DNA from: Sphaeramia orbicularis
Lineage: Eukaryota; Chordata; Actinopteri; Kurtiformes; Apogonidae
Length of the DNA: 64,000 bases
Assembly (NCBI RefSeq): GCF_902148855.1
Contig: NC_043963.1
Span: 38,607,807 to 38,671,806 of the forward strand
Direction: 5' to 3'
Shown here: positions 25,139-64,000 of the stretch, piece after piece
Position numbering within the stretch: the first letter of the stretch is position 1
Layout: every line of letters starts with the position of its first letter
Notes under the pieces: model-generated
Databases searched by the model: none
Seen by the model: the letters and a program-made list of their open reading frames with translations, nothing else
Told to the model about the DNA's origin: nothing
Program-made: the position numbers and the translations under genes

Positions 25139-25868
25139 GTAAGTTGGTTTGTTTTTATAGGTGCTGCGTCATTCGTGTTCTCTGTTTGGCGCCTCATGGC
25201 CTTTATTAGCTACACGAAGCTAAATCCAACAAAAACAACATTACTTAGAAGGCTCCCCTCTATTGTGTAGCCGGTTAAAATAACTCAACCTGCTAAATAA
25301 TTGATTTATATTTTCGCAATGGTAAATATTATAGTTGTAGCTGGCTGTTATTAAAGCGGCCGCAAACGGGTAAGGAAGTAGGCCTCAGTTAGCAAGCTAG
25401 CTTACTTAATCGATGCTTACAGAAAGTGAATATAACAGTTTATGTGTATTTTTTGCTATTGTCTTTTCATTTGCGAAATATAACTTGTGTCTAATAAAAT
25501 AACATTCGGCGTCGTACAAATCTACTATAGTTTCTTCCAGTATCAAGTGAGTGCTAATGCTGTTGGGCCTGGTTTAAGGAAGGAACCAGATACGTAACAC
25601 ATACGTTTCGTTAAAACACACCTTACGTAATAGTGACACTGGTACACGTTTGGAGTAAATGCAATTAAACGATTTTGAAATGTAAAATATTGACTTTCAA
25701 TATTGCACATTTTATATTAGAATAATAGTTGTATTTCCAAGTAACAAGGATAAAGTAATTCTCTAAATATTCTAAGTACTAAGTGTCTTTGTGTGTGTCT
25801 GTTTGTCTGTCCACAGGTGAGGAATTTTTGGTTGGAAACCATCCTTGCCGTCTCATTAGAAAAGAGCT

Positions 25869-26642
25869 ATGATCACTAGAAGAAGAGGCCGCACTGCCAA
25901 CAGCTGTGAGGTGCAGCCTGTGGAGGTAGAAGTGACCGATGCTGCAGAAGATCTCCCAAGTCCATCAGAGGGATTTCCAGCTGATGACCTGGACACAGCT
26001 GGAATGGAGCTTGAAGACCTACTTGGAATAGAAGACTTGAATTGGACATTTGAGCGAGACACATCCTCCCCTCTTTTTGATATCGGGTTGGCTGACTTGG
26101 GTGTGTACAGTGCCAAAGAGCAAGACTCTGGGATAGAAGCCTCAACAGCCTCCTCTCCAGAGAGAAATTCATCTGATCTGAAGAGGAACAGGCAAAGCCA
26201 GTCTAGTTGTGTGATCAACAAAAACGCCATCGCTGCCAGATTGAATCGTCTTAAGAAGAAAGAATATGTGAGCAGCCTGGAGAAGAAAGTCGGTGTTCTG
26301 TCAACAGAAAACAACACACTTAAACAGGAAAATTCTCAGCTGACCAAGAGAGTTGAGGAGCTTGAAGATGAAACCAGGTACCTGAGGGCTGTGCTGGCCA
26401 ATGAGAGCATGTTAGCCCAGCTCTTGTCAAGACTGAGCGGTGTGAATGGGATGAAATTATCCTCCTCACTTTTCCAGGGGTGCGACTCAAATGATCACGA
26501 CTATGCCTTACCCAGGAAACGGGTGAAAGTGGAGGAGAAAGAGACATCTGGAGGCGTGTGTCTGCATGTGGACAAGAACCATGTCTCAGTGGAGTTCTGC
26601 ACAAAATGTGCAGAGAGTGCAAGCACATCGCTTAAAATGTAG
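25869..26642 (+). CDS. crebzf: CREBZF (Zhangfei/SMILE) bZIP transcription regulator
   Basis: CREBZF is a nuclear bZIP protein that heterodimerises with or represses other regulators (ATF4, nuclear receptors) and binds host cell factor HCF-1. The product is 257 aa from ATG 25869. The basic region [18 protein letters not shown] is at 117-134, followed by a leucine zipper to about 176 and the family-specific [20 protein letters not shown]. The HCF-binding tetrapeptide DHDY is at 209-212, then [17 protein letters not shown]. LxxLL-like motifs are LEDLL (48-52) and LAQLL (182-186). Human forms are 354 or 272 aa, so the N-terminal extension is shorter here. The protein ends SLKM where I recall the human ending SLKIFFFR. 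A donor-like GTAGGG overlaps the stop. Exon 1 is noncoding. Confidence 0.95.
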   Translation: MITRRRGRTANSCEVQPVEVEVTDAAEDLPSPSEGFPADDLDTAGMELEDLLGIEDLNWTFERDTSSPLFDIGLADLGVYSAKEQDSGIEASTASSPERNSSDLKRNRQSQSSCVINKNAIAARLNRLKKKEYVSSLEKKVGVLSTENNTLKQENSQLTKRVEELEDETRYLRAVLANESMLAQLLSRLSGVNGMKLSSSLFQGCDSNDHDYALPRKRVKVEEKETSGGVCLHVDKNHVSVEFCTKCAESASTSLKM

Positions 26643-27710
26643 GGTCAAGTACTTACTGTATCTTTGATCTCAGATATTGAGACTGAACATGATTTGACTC
26701 AGTAAACTGAGCTCTGTGAGGATGACAGAACACTGTTGAATTAGTTAAAATTACCTGAGAACTGCTGAATATGCATGTATTTATGTGTGATGAGATTGAG
26801 TACATGTTACTGCTAAACCTTGTTGACAGTTTCTTCTAGGTAATGGTTGATCTACCAAGCGAGATGAGTGGCTTTCTGAACACCTTTACCTGCTTGACTC
26901 CATGGTAAGGATCGGACAAGACAAGACTTTGTTTATTTTGTTTTTTACAGGCTTGAGGTGTTCAGCAGTGACCTTAATTCTTCTATTTTTATACAGCAGT
27001 TATTCCAGTTAGTGGGCTTTGTGTTTCTCTATAATTTTTGTTTATGAGTGATTCTTATTTTACTAGTTAATGTACAAGTAAGAATTAAATGTAAAAAGTA
27101 TCTTGTGTGAAATAGCATAAAGATATTATGATAAAGGTGAAGGTCCACAAAGAGTGATCTTGAGAACGGTTTCAGATTGGAAGTGAAATAATCCACAGAA
27201 AAGATAAATCTGTAAATACTATGTTTTGGCCAAACAATCTCTTTGTGAACAGTCACCAATGTGCAAAAGAATACTTCTCATTTAGCGGTACCTATTTTTC
27301 TTTATGCTAAAGTGGATTCTGCTGGTGGAAGTTGAAGAGGCTGGACAAGCTGCTGTCAACGTGGCCTGGTATTTTTGTAAAGGTAGTATCGGTAACGAAT
27401 GGTATATGTGATCTTATTTCACCAATACTCCACAGTATCTTTAGCTCTTTGTCATCGCAGCTCATTTGTTGGAGTTAACTGCAGCTGCTCCATTAATCGG
27501 AGTAAAGCTATATGAGAGGCATACGTCTCCTTATCTCTGGTCTATACTGACACATTGGAATGTATTCACTAATACATCCACAGTGAGCTATTGTAGGCGG
27601 TGAAACGCCAGTACTGATGAAGTGTGTTAACATGTTAATGTGTATATAATTTGGATTACATAATGTTTGAGACATGGGAAATGTTGAACAAATAAATGAT
27701 ATTTTGATTA
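26643..27710 (+). other. crebzf: crebzf 3' UTR / downstream sequence
   Basis: No conserved coding region is seen. Possible acceptors for an alternative 3' exon occur at TTTCTTCTAG (about 26840) and TTTCTAAACAG (about 27788), but neither leads to recognisable protein. The AATAAA at 27691-27696 is a candidate transcript end. Confidence 0.45.
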
Positions 27711-30700
27711 TGTTTCATTTACAAATATCTACTGTGTTTTCTTCTGTGCTTTTGATATTAATGCATCTCTTTTTCTCTTTCTAAACAGCAAGCTCTCTGC
27801 CGATAAAGATCTTACTTTTCCTGAACATTTGGGTCAAGTCTGGTAAAGGTTCTCAAAACAAATACCAAGACCTCATTTGGAAGTTACAAAGCACACAGTA
27901 TGAGCAAGGGCCTTCAGGGATGAAGCTGTGCATCCCGCTGTCGCATGTTTTAGCCCATTTACTTCAAATCCAATTCACCTCTTTTCATACGTTTCGTTAA
28001 AATCTAAAACCTCTTTGTCCTCGATTCAGTATGCGACCTCATTTCCCTCCGCTTACCGTTTTCTTTGTTCTGCTGTCATTGTGGTAGTGCAGTTGGAGAA
28101 TGTTCCTATGATTATATTTATAAAATGTCACAATAGCTGTCTTGTCCAAGAAGTGCAATATGACAATAATGAACTTCTTACATAAGAAGTGGGTGAAATC
28201 ACAGTAATAGTGTCAGAAAGGATGCACATTATTAACTTTAAAGCTGCATCGTCTTTGTCTTGCAATGTCTTTTTTTTTTTTTTTTTTGCATCAATGGGCA
28301 AATATTGCATAATTTCACTATTGTCACAACTTGTAATCCAAGTTGTCTGACGAAATATGATTTCATTTCATCCCTGTGGGATGTAGAAAATATACAATCA
28401 GTCTTTGCAGAATTTGGTTACTCACTATTGTGTCCGGTCCAGTAGGAAGCTTCTAACAGGCATGAACTGTTTTATTCCCTGAGCTGAAATGAAACATTCA
28501 ATTTTACGATGGTTTGTGCATCTTTCTCAGCTCTTCACTGAATGTGGAACACAGTTTTCTTTGGCGTCAGACAGTCACGTCTCTGGGATTTCCACTCGAA
28601 ACACCTGAACCTGAAACTTTTTAGTGTGCTGTTGACTGCACTGCCACACAGATAATACAGTACAGCTTAACACAAGTTGAGTTTGATGCTGCACTTAAAC
28701 ATAGGCAACTATAAAAAACTGACAAAATGGTTTGTCTTGGTGAAGGAGTAGCCTGCTGTGGAGGATATGTAGTACATGGGTTAAAACCTGCACAGTACAG
28801 CAGTTAGATGCAGAAATTAAATTTCAAACCATGTCTTGTACCGAAGATCACCTGACAAAGTATAGTAAAATTTATAAGCTCAGAAATAAAGCTCTTGTAT
28901 GAAGACTTAAGACAGACAGCTGACACTTGATCCTCTAATGGATCTTATGCGGGACTGAATAAGAGATCAAATTAGTTTATCAAGATGTTACTTTGAAAAC
29001 GGCTAAAACACCAACATTGTGAATTGAGATGAATCCTTTGGAGGCATTTGTTACTCAATGTTTTTACTTGTAATATTTTAACTGAAAATGTTTTTCTCCA
29101 GTTACATAGTTTTAGTGAAAGTACCTGAAGATCATGTTTGTTTTCAGTTCACATCACCAGAAAACAACAATGGTCTGAAGTCATCCAGAACCAAGGAGGG
29201 GGGGAAAAAAAGAAAGTTGTCCTTTAGTTTTCCAATCATATCACCCAGATCTTGCTAGAAGTGAGTAGTTTATCAGCATCCTGTAAGGGTGTGTACTGTA
29301 TATGTTAATATAAGTGGAACATATGAGAGCTGCCTCTGAAGCAGACTGACCTTTGAGGGACTAAAATAACAGATTAGAATATTATATTTATGTAGAATTA
29401 CCTCTAGATTCTTAGGTGCCTTATTAATAAACATGCACACTAAATGCATTTGGGGGCATAATGTGGGTGCAAAATATGTAGCATAAAAGTAATTGAATGT
29501 GATAACTATAATTAAAATGTATTTTTCACAGGACATGTAGTAATCTGACATATTTTGAAAGTAAGTGCAAGAGATGAAGTGATCAGTAAAGAACATTTCT
29601 AATAAAACAGGCACAAGGGACTTAATATTAATCAATTAGTGGAACTACGAAAAAATGTGTGAATTACATTGTACTGTCGCCATATTCCTGTTTTCTGCTC
29701 CTGTTAAATGGACCAGAACCACTGTTTGCATTAGTTCGAAGGCGTGCTAGGTTAAGAGTAATAATCCAGAGTGTGTGGATTTTCAAGTGTTTTTGGCTGC
29801 AAATACAGACCATTCTTATAACTGAATAAAAATGTAAGACCTGAAAACTAATAAATTCAGCCCCGTCACTGGTGGACGTAGACAGAGGCCTATTCAGGTC
29901 CAGGTAATCGGCATAAACCCAAGTGTACTACCAAGTACCATTTGATTATACAGCCATAGATTTAGGTCAGTATTTGAACAAATAAGCATTAGAGCTGTCC
30001 TGTTATGTGTGAATGCTGACAAAACACCTGCAGCCCTGTTTATGTAAGAGCCATTTCGTCATACAGTTGGATTTAATCTGTCCAGGGGATGTTTCTGACC
30101 TTGAACACAACCTGATCCAGGGTTCATGGATTTATTCACATATCTGATCTTAGACGTGGAGTGTTTTATGGAGTAACTGAGGTTTCCAACAGGACATTAA
30201 AACATCTCTGTGACCTTCAGTCTGTAGTCCTCAAAATGTGTCTTTGGATGAGGAGGATTACATAACCTGGTTCGGTTAGAGGAGTGGTCCAGGTCCAGAC
30301 GCCACCTTGTGGAGAATGCACCAAAATCATCTGAAAACGACTTGTCTCCTTGTGAATTCAGGTGTACAAATGAACACAGGGTCCAAGACATGTTTACAGC
30401 AGAGGATTTCAGTGCTCAGTATAAGCAAGCACCTAAAAATAGTGTGAAGTCAGTGTAAAGCTGCTGGTGTTGCAGTTTGTCAATCACTGAACATCCCAAA
30501 CATCTAACAATAGACACATCTCCCATAACTGAACAATATTTCACATGAGCCAGATTTGTAGAGCAATAACTTAATACTCCAAATTAATTTATCACTGTCA
30601 CCGCTATAGTTTAAATCCACTATTGAAATGGATGCTCTATCTCCCAGAACTCTTTAACACAAACACATGACTCCACACTCACCTTCATAAACTACAAAAG

Positions 30701-32613
30701 TCTATTTCAGTGCCAAAGCTTTCAGTCAAAACCATTTAACCTGAAGTCAAATGCGCAGACACTTCACAACAGTCACTACACAATGGTGAGATTAATTCAC
30801 TATAGGAAAAACCTGTGAAGATGAGCTATAAGTTTGCATTTGTTCTGGGAAAACTGGAGCATCAACTTCAAGAAATGTCTGAACTTGAGAAAAACTTTAC
30901 ATTTCTGTCAGATGATGAATAAGTACTCGAAAAGTACAGATAAAAACATAATATACAGGGATTAGAAGTATTTTACTTTTGTTTCAGCTGCATATTGTTA
31001 CTTACCGTATGAAAAGTAACAGGGATACTCTACAGATTAAGATTGTAATTATCTCCAGAATTAATATTTGCACACTAACACATGATTATTAATAGTAATC
31101 CTCCACACATCATGCAATAATTAATAAATGCAAAATTACTGAATTTTTTAAAGGCAGGACTGTTAAATTCTGTTGTGTAATAGATGTAATTGTTCTAAAA
31201 GAATTTGCCTTCACGATGAAAACACTGGTCCAGGGATGTGTAACAAAATGACATATTCCAAATTATGGTGTTTAAGTCCCCTTCATTCATGATCATGTGG
31301 AGTTTACAGTAAACCTATTTCCAGTCAGATATTTGCATCTCTAGAGTTTTTATAAAATGTGAGTGGAATCTAACATTGTGAACAAACAACACAGGACCAC
31401 ACAGACTTTGTCAAAGTTATTATTGTAGAATACTTTGATGTATTTTTTTTCTTTCATACAGACAAAAGGTGTTGGACTTAATTCCCATTAAATTCTCTTA
31501 GATTTCCATACAGATTTAGTCTACAGTATACAGGTGTGTTCTTTCTCATATATAGATATTTATTCGCTTAAATAACAGGCAGGTAACTCTTTAATATATT
31601 CAATAGTCTTTATGTTTTTTTGTTGTTTTTTTTGTTTCTTTTTTGGTCTTTTTTATTTCAGCACAGTTAAGGCTGTATTTTCTGTCTGTAGAACAGCACT
31701 GCATTGTGCAAGAAGGGGGACCATTCCACACACAATATTTACAACAGTATGTATAATGAATAATGTAAAACTTTCATTTCTTTCCGTCGTGACATGGCAG
31801 TAAATACTGGTAACAGATCTAAAAGAGCAGCCTAAACAATGCATACAAGTGGATGCATTGCACTTCTGCAGTCTCTAGCTCTGCATCGCCCTCCAGTTCT
31901 CCATCCTCCCTGGGTCCCCACTTTGTCCAGTCCTTTAGATCATAATGAGGTACATTTGTATCTCCTGTTCTATATTTACAGAGTGGTGTCTCTGGTCTTA
32001 AGAGACTAAACATCTCCTCACCTTTGCACACTTCAGGGGCTGTTCAATGGACAGAAAACACAGCCCTCAGAATATGCTCAGGAGAATGTGCAACTGTCTT
32101 TTTCCATCAGTGGGCGCACCGGTGGAGAAAATCAATAATAATCATAATTATAATATACAAGCGCTTCCATTTTGTTGTTCCTCTCTTTACAAAAAGCAGT
32201 AGGATTTAAAAGAAAGAAACATCAAAAAAAGTGTAACAGGAACATAGTACCTGTAAATCAAAGATGCACATGTGCACATTTGGGCGATCTGTACAGTAGT
32301 GGTGCAGTTGTACAATTTATAATTTTGATAAATATAATATATTCTTTTTCACATTGTGTTTGCCTTCTGTGAAATTGTCTCACAACATCATGATGTAACG
32401 TGGCTGGACAGATGGACAGAGATGGCTGAAACTGGACAGTCAAATTTACACCACTGTAGATTAATCTGCCTGTTTGGTGTTAGGTATGCATGTGTGTCTG
32501 TGTCAGTATGTGCACAAGAGTTTTGTTGACCGAAGAAAGCATTGAAAGAGCTGTGGTAACAGGTGCTGAAATAGAATAGGTTAGACTTCAACAGGACATG
32601 AGTGTTTGTATGT

Positions 32614-32616
32614 GAA

Positions 32617-32648
<32 letters not shown>

Positions 32649-32649
32649 G
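32614..32649. repeat. (GA)n microsatellite
   Basis: Nearly pure GA dinucleotides with a few AA interruptions. Confidence 0.9.
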
Positions 32650-33266
32650 ACGAGGGCAAATATGAAGAGACTGATCATAGCACACAGCAGTGACAGTAGC
32701 CTAAATGATTTACCAACACATAAAGAGTGACATTAATGATACCAAATGCATGCTTCAAAACAGACAGACCAATACAATGTCACCGCCCGCCTGATTTGAG
32801 ATCAGGTCAGAGCAGTGGCGATGATGATGAGCATTCAAGAAGACAGAGTTCTGTACAGGTAAGGGTGTTCCCAGAGAGCCCTGCGCACATCCTGAAACAG
32901 AACCAGCAGGACAGACATGTTCTCTCTCTGTGTTTGCATGTGCTAACATCCCTGTTAGACTTTTAGATCTACTCCTGTGCCCAGGTACAGGGGCCCACAT
33001 GGCAGTCTGTTGCATAATGTCTGCCCGTGCCTTTCTCTGGTGTCGGGACCAGCTGATTAAACTCAACAGGGAAGTCAAAGGGTGACAACTGAAGGGGAGG
33101 GAGGGGGGATGGGAAGAAAGAGCAGGGGAAAAAACAGGAAGCAAAGGGAGGGGGGAGGGGGGTGTTCCAGGTTTGAATTGCATTGCAGTCGTGCTCCGAG
33201 GCAACATGAAGTCAGCGGTTCACCCACACCTAGTGCAACATGGGATACAGGAGGGCACTCTCACAC

Positions 33267-33340
33267 CTGGAATGTGATGCTTGGAATGTTATGTTCCATG
33301 GAATGTTGAGGTGGGATTCGGCATGGCAACAGTGGAATGT
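33267..33340. promoter_or_regulatory. Cluster of four GGAATG (TEAD/MCAT-type) motifs
   Basis: TGGAATGT occurs four times within 75 bp (GGAATG at 33269, 33283, 33300, 33335), one as part of TTCCATGGAA. GGAATG is the TEAD-binding core. It lies downstream of, or within the 3' UTR of, atp2b3. It could equally be a local sequence duplication. Confidence 0.35.
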
Positions 33341-33400
33341 GATGTTGGGAGCGCTGCACCTGCTGTCACAGAGGTGGCTGTATTTAAATGGTTTCAGTGA

Positions 33401-33422
33401 TTTTTTTTTTTTTTTTTTTTTT
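33401..33422. repeat. Poly(T) tract
   Basis: 22 uninterrupted T residues. Confidence 0.95.
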
Positions 33423-35394
33423 GGTTGGTTTTGTTTTTCTTTTTGGGGTGTGCCCATGCAGTGCATTATGCCCTTTTATGTTTGCTCCAACAAGATTCAT
33501 ATTAATGGATTCCAGTCATGTACATTGTGATGACAGAAGTCCACAGTATTTGACAAGGACATGACATGTAAGCTCTCACTGGTCATACCTGATAGATCTG
33601 AGCAGACTGAAACTGAACACCGATATTACACATGGACCTGACTGCTCAAGTGGTGCTCAGGTTGTTGGTTGCTTTTAAAGAACTAGATCTTTGCTGTAAA
33701 AACGACCAGACTGAACAAATCATACGAAACAATCTCTTTGTCCACAATTCTAATGGAAAGGGCACGTGACAGACACGTGAGTGAACGGGAGTGGGTTGAT
33801 GTTTTGAGTGAGTGCATGTAAGTTTTAAAGGGCCATCGCCTGTGCATTGCGTGATTGATGGCATTTAAAGGGTTAATGCTTCACAAGCATTCAGCTTTTT
33901 TTCAAAAATAAAAAAAAGCTGACACACCCACTGACAAAAGACTTTAAGAGACAAAGACAAGCAAAGTGAACATCAGGGAAACAACAAAATGGACTGAGGA
34001 ACAGCAAGAGAGAAGATGGTGGAAGGTGTTACAGAAATGAAGACACTGGAAGTGGACGTCATCCGTGGGGCTCGGCCCAAGGTGCAGCCCGGTAACTTTA
34101 CCCATACATACTCGTCAGTTCATCAACATGGCAGGAGGCTGTAAATGAAGGTTCTACTGCATGAGGCTAATGTACGTATACATCAAAATATCAAAATAAT
34201 GTCAAATCCCACACACTGTATCATCTTATAACAGGGTGGACAGTGTTACAGGTAACAGGTGGACTTATGGGGCAGCATTCAAGGATCTGAACAAAGAGCA
34301 GTGATGAAGATGAATACTTCTGTGTTGTTGCTTCCTGAACATTCAAATTATATATATACATATATTTATATATACGTATATATGTATTTTCCCCTCCTTA
34401 TAGTTTTTTGCAGCCATTCTATTTACTATTAGGTTTAAATGAACAGTATCTTTGTTTGCAATTTCTGTTTTTTGTTATGTTTTTGTTAGTTTTTTTTTCT
34501 GAAGAGACAAGACAGTACACATATACACACTGAAAGAGAGAGAGAATCAAAGTAAAAGACATTTTTAAAAAAGCTCAATGTAAAAACCACAAGCAGAGAG
34601 AGAAAAAGAAGTAATGACAAAGAAACAAATGAATGAGCACCATTATGTTGAGAAGTAAATTAATAAGTGAATGGAAAAGACTGAAGTCTAGTTAAAGCTT
34701 TAACAAAGCGTTACTTATATCGCAAGCAAAGTAGTGATTTTAAAGTGGCTGTAGATTATAGCTGGGTAATTGATGATGACAGTGACTATGGTGTCATGGC
34801 AGGTAGATAAGTGGGTGGGGTGACAACACTAAAAATGAACACCGATAGAAACAGAGTGAGTCAGCCCCCATAGCCAGACGGCCCTGTTCTGCTGAAGAGT
34901 TGAGAAGTGTACTGTTTTTTTGTTGTGATTCCTATCCGGTACCGTGTCCTTTTTCCCAAGACCTCCCCGACCCACTGTTACTCAAGACAATGCAGCACGA
35001 GCAGACCTGTGCATGTGTATGTGACGAGTGTGCATGAGGTCAAGGCGGGGTGGGGAGGATTCTTCGGAGTGGGTTTAAGGTTGTGGGAGGGGGAGAGGGG
35101 GTAGTGTCAGGAGGCGAGGGGTGAGGTGGGTCAGACCAAGAGGACTGGAGCAAGGGCAAAGGGAGGGAAATTCACACTGTTCTCAGGGAGTTGCAAGCAG
35201 AAGCCTCCGGCCATTGTCCACTCCCTCCTGTACCTCCCTCGTCCATTGCTCCCACTTGTGAAGAGTGTTATAAGTGAGATCTGAGATGATGAAAATGTCT
35301 TATGTTTGTCCTCAGCCCTCTCCTTTCCGCTCCCCTTTCCTCCCCTCCCCTAAGACTCCGTTCCCTTTTCCTCCCTGACCCACTTTCAGCTCAG

Positions 35395-62110
<26,716 letters not shown>

Positions 62111-64000
62111 CTGAGAGTGAGTGAGAGACATGAAGGTAACTAAGAGAGACGCTAAGAAAAAGTTTGAAATAAAAGATATTAGCAAATCTGTTTAAGTAAA
62201 AGAAAAAAAATCTGAGAAAGTAAAAGTGACGAAAGTGCTGGGAGTGATTAAAAGTTATTTACAACTCAGTTTAAGTCACTTTTGTACTTTATGACAATTG
62301 TGAAACAGCTTTAATAAAGTGCTGAGAAGGGCTCCATGTTTGCTTTCACTCATAAATTGTAGATGACCTTGTTATACTGTTTAACAGATACATGGTAATG
62401 AATTACTAGGTCACTGGAAGACAGAGTGACTCCAAACATTACCCCTAAATACAATTTAACAACACACTAAAAATATAAAATGAAATCAAACTTATAAAAT
62501 TCAGTCCTCATTCTCCTGACTCTGCCTCCCATGTCTTCAGCCTCCCTCCTAAATCTCCATCCTCACTCTCTTCCCCTTCAACCTCACCCCTAAGTGATTC
62601 AGTTTCCATGGTGACCAGGATACTAGGTCCAGGGTTTCCTGTCTCTAACAGGTTTCTGCCCAGCAACAGGTGATGTCATTCCTCCACTGAGCTAGGTTTG
62701 GAGCACTGCTTTTTTTTTGATTGGCTGTTAGGAAGGGGAATGGCAATTTGTATGCTGTGGTTGGCCGAGATCAGTGACAGTCTTTGGGTCCGTTTGCCTG
62801 TGTGGTTGTGTGTGATGTCTGTGTGTGTGTGTGTCCAGTGTGCTTGCTGCAGGGAATCATATGTAGCTCCCAGCATTGCTGAAGAGTTGTGTAGCAATAT
62901 GACGCTCAACAGGGTTCAGGCCGAGGCGAGGTAGAGAGAGACAGGGAGGGAAAGAAAGGAGGTGACCTTATGCTGAGTAATCGTAGCAAGCTGTATCCTC
63001 TTTTCATTAGTCCATCCCTCCCTCACTCTCTCCTCCATCCCTCCATTCTTCCCTTCCTCCTCATCCTCTTCCACAGTCTCTGTTGTTGGCTCTCGTCCTC
63101 CTCTTTTTCTCCCTCTCTCAATCTCCCCTTGATGTGTCCTTGACAATGCGGCAAGCTGTTCTAGCTTTCCCTACTCACCCCTCACCCCCCCATAACCACA
63201 CACACTCTTCTCCTCACTCCCTCTTTCTCTTTCTCATCATTTCTCCTCCTTGCTTCTCCCTCTTCTGTGTGTATATAATAGTCTCATACTGCAGTGCTAG
63301 GGTATCCATATCCATATCGGTGTTTATGCGTGTGTGATAGAGACAGAGACAGAGATCCCTTTCTGTATTGGTTTAACCCCCACTTTGCTCTGGGTGTCAT
63401 ATTACAGATGATGTTCGGCATCTGCTGTCTTATAACATATAACCACATGGAGTGTTTATACCAGTGTGCAAGTCATATTCTATCTTGTATTTCTGGAGGC
63501 ACAAGTGACTGGATAATTCCTGAGTATTTCTGTACTGTAAATGCATATATTTTCTCATCTGTCTATCTGATCTGCCAATTCATGTTCCTCTTTTGAGATC
63601 AGAGCTATTGTAATCACACTAAGCAGAGGCAGCAGCTTTTGTTGTACTGTCAAGCGCTTCAAATCCAGAGGAGAAAATATCTTCAACTGTGGGTTCTGAA
63701 TGATCAATTGCAACTTTGAGCCGTCATAGTTTCGGGTAATGACATTAGATTTCTACAAGGTGGAAAACATCTCCCTTCATTGGCATGTGAGGATGGTTTA
63801 TCATGCCAGGTGACACCATATGTAATTTGTGAAAGTCAGCGACGTGCACAAGAAGCTCAGCCAAGTAGTGTGTAGAGCAGTGTGCCTGTGCAATTGTTTA
63901 TTATCTGTGTGCACTGTTTGCCAACTGTGTTTGGTAGGGACAACTGCAGATACATGACTCTGCGTGTGTATATTGGAGTGTGTGTGTGTGTGTGTGTGTG
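62111..64000. other. atp2b3 5' intron part, no exon recognised
   Basis: The acceptor of the first visible exon is CTCTCAG|GTCTCAGTGG. I looked for the PMCA N-terminal exon (MGDM-like start, calmodulin-like N region) upstream and did not find it. The interval has pyrimidine-rich plus-strand tracts (62505-62600, 63000-63265) and ends in a (TG)n run from about 63978 to the window edge. Confidence 0.55.

Larger units (their letters stand above)
27711..35394. other. Convergent interval between crebzf and atp2b3, no gene recognised
   Basis: This 7.7 kb has no ORF with recognisable similarity on either strand. It probably contains the long 3' UTR of atp2b3 on the minus strand next to 35394, whose end I cannot place. 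It holds poly(T) runs (28267-28287, 33401-33422), a GA repeat (32614-32649), an AT-rich palindromic tract (34350-34388), G-rich and purine-rich DNA (33090-33165, 35040-35170) and a GGAATG cluster. Confidence 0.5.

Noticed and set aside
25876-26628. Long antisense frames under crebzf
   Set aside because: They mirror the real coding exon in other frames and resemble no protein.
34350-34388. AT-palindrome as replication origin or cruciform element
   Set aside because: Simple alternating TA/TATA repeat; nothing beyond composition supports a function.
62916-63146. Minus-strand Arg/Glu-rich frame as the missing atp2b3 N-terminal exon
   Set aside because: It derives from a pyrimidine-rich tract and lacks the PMCA N-terminal motifs.

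Overview
The window looks like a nuclear chromosome segment from a teleost fish, probably a percomorph. This rests on spliced vertebrate genes with mostly short introns, dense microsatellites, many small non-autonomous DNA transposons and 5'-truncated LINE pieces, and vertebrate-type proteins. There are no operons, CRISPR arrays, phage or retroviral remains, and I found no wholly new system. The interest lies in splice-site biology, gene structure and repeats.

Layout. 1-3720: the 3' end of filamin A (flna, +). 4690-9840: emerin (emd, +), a LEM-domain inner nuclear membrane protein. 11435-14435: a ninjurin family gene (-), with a transposon nested in another transposon just downstream. 16315-16842: mrpl49 (+), without introns. 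17983-21244: haus7 (-), nine coding exons, with an apparent one-base frame break in exon 3. 21498-23216: las1l (+), one uninterrupted ORF, head to head with haus7 across 253 bp. 24950-26642: crebzf (+), a noncoding exon and one coding exon. 26643-35394: no recognisable coding gene. 35395-62110: atp2b3 (PMCA3 plasma-membrane Ca2+ ATPase, -), 25 exons including alternative exons at splice sites A and C. Its first coding exon(s) lie beyond the right edge.

Context. FLNA-EMD adjacency, with HAUS7 and ATP2B3 nearby, matches human Xq28, so this is a conserved linkage block. LAS1L is also on human X, whereas MRPL49, CREBZF and ninjurins are autosomal in human. The genes do not form a pathway. flna and emd concern cytoskeleton and nuclear envelope, haus7 the spindle, las1l rRNA processing, mrpl49 mitochondrial translation, crebzf transcription, atp2b3 calcium export, and ninjurin plasma-membrane rupture or adhesion.

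Exon boundaries were placed by eye using GT/AG signals, reading phase and remembered human proteins. Summed exon phases are consistent for flna, emd, ninjurin and atp2b3. In haus7 they are off by exactly one base, which locates the anomaly.
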